From Flavobacteriales bacterium (GTDB lineage Bacteria > Bacteroidota > Bacteroidia > Flavobacteriales_C > GCA-002722245), in assembly GCA_023251075.1 (NCBI GenBank), contig JAHEZM010000017.1:1-64000 (forward strand): a DNA stretch of 64,000 nucleotides, written 5' to 3'. Both the position numbers and the translations under genes were made by a program. Numbering within the stretch: the stretch's first letter is position 1; every line of letters begins with the position of its first letter. Below the pieces are notes generated by a model. That model saw only the letters and a program-made list of their open reading frames with translations, searched no databases and was not told the origin of the DNA. Shown piece by piece: positions 62,057-64,000 of the stretch.

Positions 62057-62965
62057 ATGCGAAAAGTAATAGTATGTTTGATGGTTTTGATGACATTACC
62101 ATCTTTTGCTCAAAAAAAGGACAAGGACTTTAATAAATTGGTAAAGGAAACCAATAAATTGCTTGATGTTCTCTTTAGTATGAGTCCATTGGAAAATTGT
62201 ACCTTAAAAGAGTATGGCCTTTCTCATACAGATGAGAGGATTAGAGATTATAGAGGATATCCAATAGCGACGGATACGGATGTTATTCTTCAGGTTAACG
62301 TAATGTCGTTTTACAGAGATAGAATTAATGAAAATATTCAAAGCATATTAAATTACCCGTCTATTATACAGTATGATTTAGTGGGGTTGTTACACCACGT
62401 ACAGGTAGCGAAATCAGAAGATGGTAGATTGTATATTTTAAAATACTATGAAGATGATGGAGGGAGCATGGCATTCTTTCGTACTTTTATTCACTACAGA
62501 TCGGAACATAATGGTGTTGTAAATCATTTTCCTGTGTACAATATTGCTGAATCGGGTGATCCCAATGCTCCATTTGAGGAGAATGGATATGATTCAATTT
62601 ACACCATAAAAACAACTGCAGGAAACAAATATTTGCTTTTTGGTGTCGGGCAATCGTGTCATACGTGTGTTAGTAATTGCTTTGAATTGGTTTCATATAA
62701 GGATTCAAATTTTGTGAAGGAATTTAATTCGTTTGCTACTTCAAGGGCATGGAATACTACTGTTACTTACGATAAAAAAGATACTGTTATTGATGTTTTG
62801 TTTTATTCTGATGATGTGAATGGTGGTTGTATATGTTCTGATACTTTTCAAGATGAAAAGAGGAGAAACCATTCTTGTCATTACATTTATAAATTCAATG
62901 GCAGTACCTTTGAATTAAAAAAACAAGAGATTGAATTCCTTCCTCCGGAAAAAGAGGAAGAGTAA
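62057..62965 (+). CDS. Uncharacterised secreted protein
   Basis: 302 residues, signal peptide MRKVIVCLMVLMTLPSFAQ. The mature part has several Cys, including a close cluster (GQSCHTCVSNC) and GGCICSDTF, which could form disulfides or bind metal. No family recognised. Ten bases separate it from the next lipoprotein gene's longest frame. Confidence 0.6.
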   Translation: MRKVIVCLMVLMTLPSFAQKKDKDFNKLVKETNKLLDVLFSMSPLENCTLKEYGLSHTDERIRDYRGYPIATDTDVILQVNVMSFYRDRINENIQSILNYPSIIQYDLVGLLHHVQVAKSEDGRLYILKYYEDDGGSMAFFRTFIHYRSEHNGVVNHFPVYNIAESGDPNAPFEENGYDSIYTIKTTAGNKYLLFGVGQSCHTCVSNCFELVSYKDSNFVKEFNSFATSRAWNTTVTYDKKDTVIDVLFYSDDVNGGCICSDTFQDEKRRNHSCHYIYKFNGSTFELKKQEIEFLPPEKEEE

Positions 62966-63053
62966 TTTTTTTTAATTGATTTTCTGTATTATGCAAATGA
63001 AAATAAGATTTTACGAAGCATTACATTGGCTTAAAAAAAGATGTGCAGTGAAA

Positions 63054-63770
63054 ATGAAGTTAACATTTCAGAAACTGTTTTTTGTTTTTATGGCGTTGCA
63101 AAGTTTTTCCTGTATGATGAACAAAAAAGAAATGGCCAAAATAAAAAAAATGGCAGTAGTTTCTATTTCCTGTGACAAATCATTAAATGGAAATGAAATG
63201 TCGGTTTTGCAGTTTGCGGGTAGTACATTGTTAGATTCTTTGGAGCTGGATTCTTTTGCTCAAAACATTCAGGAAAAGTGTTACGCGGAAATGTTTAAGT
63301 CGGCGAAATTTTCTTTACTTGAAAGTGATACACTTATCCGTAACACGGTGTATCTGCAAATAAGAAATCCTTTAATTAAGGCATATAAAGGAACAGCAGT
63401 TCCGCAAGGATATACATTTGTTGACCACAGTATTCGCGATAATTTTCCGAAATTGAAATCGATGTATAAAGAGGCCCAGGCATTTGCATTTATTGAAGCT
63501 CATTATATGATGCAGGCAATAGTGTTAGGAGATACTAATTCCACAAAATTAGGAACAGCTCGCATTTGGGCGACTTATGAAGTTTTTATTTACAATGCCA
63601 AAGGCAAGAAAATATTTTATCAGAATATTCGCGAGCAGAGTGATGATTCATTCAATTGGACTTTTGCACCTTCTTTTAATAAAGATTGTGTAGTGCCCTT
63701 GAGGCAAGCTGATGGTAAAGCTTTGAAAAGGACAGTAGAGGTTTTGAAAAATAAATTTAGCGCCTACTGA
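63054..63770 (+). CDS. Uncharacterised lipoprotein
   Basis: 238 residues from the ATG at 63054, chosen because the signal peptide (MKLTFQKLFFVFMALQSFSC) begins there and ends in a lipobox. Longer in-frame starts exist at 62976 and 62991. The mature part is alpha/beta with no known motif seen. It probably shares a transcript with the gene before it. Confidence 0.6.
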   Translation: MKLTFQKLFFVFMALQSFSCMMNKKEMAKIKKMAVVSISCDKSLNGNEMSVLQFAGSTLLDSLELDSFAQNIQEKCYAEMFKSAKFSLLESDTLIRNTVYLQIRNPLIKAYKGTAVPQGYTFVDHSIRDNFPKLKSMYKEAQAFAFIEAHYMMQAIVLGDTNSTKLGTARIWATYEVFIYNAKGKKIFYQNIREQSDDSFNWTFAPSFNKDCVVPLRQADGKALKRTVEVLKNKFSAY

Positions 63771-63940
63771 AAGTAGTGTTATTAAAAAAATGGCGAATGC
63801 AAATTAATTGTGTTTAATCGTTCGTGCCATGATCAAAATTCAATAAAATAAATAATTTATATTATTCGTTGGAAGTAATTGTTGGCAATTGAAATTCCGA
63901 CGAATTAGATATTATCATTAAAAACTTAATTATTTATTCC

Positions 63941-64000
63941 ATGAAAAATTTATTAATTCTAAGCATTTTGTTTTTTGCTTCTTGTAGTACAGTGAAGCTT
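63941..64000 (+). CDS. Start of a lipoprotein gene, cut by the window edge
   Basis: Only 20 codons are present: MKNLLILSILFFASCSTVKL. The sequence is a lipoprotein signal with the Cys at position 15. Everything further lies outside the window. Confidence 0.6.
   Translation, partial: MKNLLILSILFFASCSTVKL

Noticed and set aside
1-64000. tRNA, rRNA, CRISPR, prophage or intact transposase
   Set aside because: None was seen by eye on either strand; short or degenerate copies could be missed.

Overview
The window is AT-rich chromosomal DNA from a member of the Bacteroidota, most likely a free-living, T9SS-bearing lineage; I cannot fix the genus. The signs are: two secreted proteins and one gene remnant with type IX (Por) secretion C-terminal sorting domains, a TonB receptor paired with a DUF4249 lipoprotein, a two-component-regulator-type propeller protein, FabV, the exosortase K/MSEP-CTERM pair, ribosomal protein bTHX, and promoters of the Bacteroidota form TTG-N(18-21)-TAnnTTTG. 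No rRNA, tRNA, CRISPR array, prophage or intact insertion sequence was seen.

Layout. 1-1.0 kb: 5' part of a propeller gene (minus strand) whose start lies on a palindromic repeat. 1.1-3.5 kb: pbpC. 3.5-10.3 kb: a complete trp operon (trpE-G-D-C-F-B-A) behind a 15-residue leader peptide with two Trp codons and an intrinsic terminator, which is a classical attenuator layout. 10.3-13.5 kb: DUF4249 lipoprotein and TonB receptor. 13.6-16.8 kb: PrsW-type protease and a short (type II-like) glutamine synthetase with a Lys/Ala tail. 16.9-23.8 kb: envelope block with a GDSx-motif membrane-anchored protein, an MBOAT acyltransferase, an SGNH hydrolase, then exosortase K, its MSEP-CTERM partner and a third overlapping gene. 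24-25.3 kb: AAA/DUF4143 ATPase between two related palindromes. 25.3-29 kb: DUF1653 gene, a T9SS cargo remnant, a probably 5'-truncated DUF2490 gene, fabV, two tandem structured-RNA-like units, and a PAP2 phosphatase. 29-39.4 kb: mixed envelope and metabolic genes (mutarotase-like, SGNH, bioA, phosphopantetheinyl transferase, GH20 hexosaminidase, NlpC/P60, pdxH, YdcF). 39.5-41.7 kb: bTHX and an H1-like protein in two duplicated promoter-gene-terminator cassettes, trmH, a MITE-like element and a 44-residue lipoprotein. 41.7-43.4 kb: TlpA-like thioredoxin. 43.7-49.2 kb: mntR, a Mn/Zn ABC importer, smpB and a lipoprotein in one overlapping operon. 49.3-64 kb: SF2 helicase, sterol-desaturase-like enzyme, T9SS metalloprotease, ribD/prmC divergent pair, MORN-like repeat protein, diadenylate cyclase and several secreted proteins of unknown function.

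How the parts work together. The trp operon makes tryptophan from chorismate and appears to sense charged tRNA-Trp through its leader. The mntR operon couples metal sensing to uptake, and one of its two permeases carries a DtxR-like C-terminal domain visibly homologous to MntR itself. The xrtK cluster is a dedicated protein-sorting pair in which the sorting enzyme sits beside what is probably its only substrate. The candidates most worth following are the xrtK trio, the tandem structured RNAs between fabV and the PAP2 gene, the trp attenuator, and the duplicated Lys/Ala-protein cassettes. All functions are read from motifs and context; no database search was possible.
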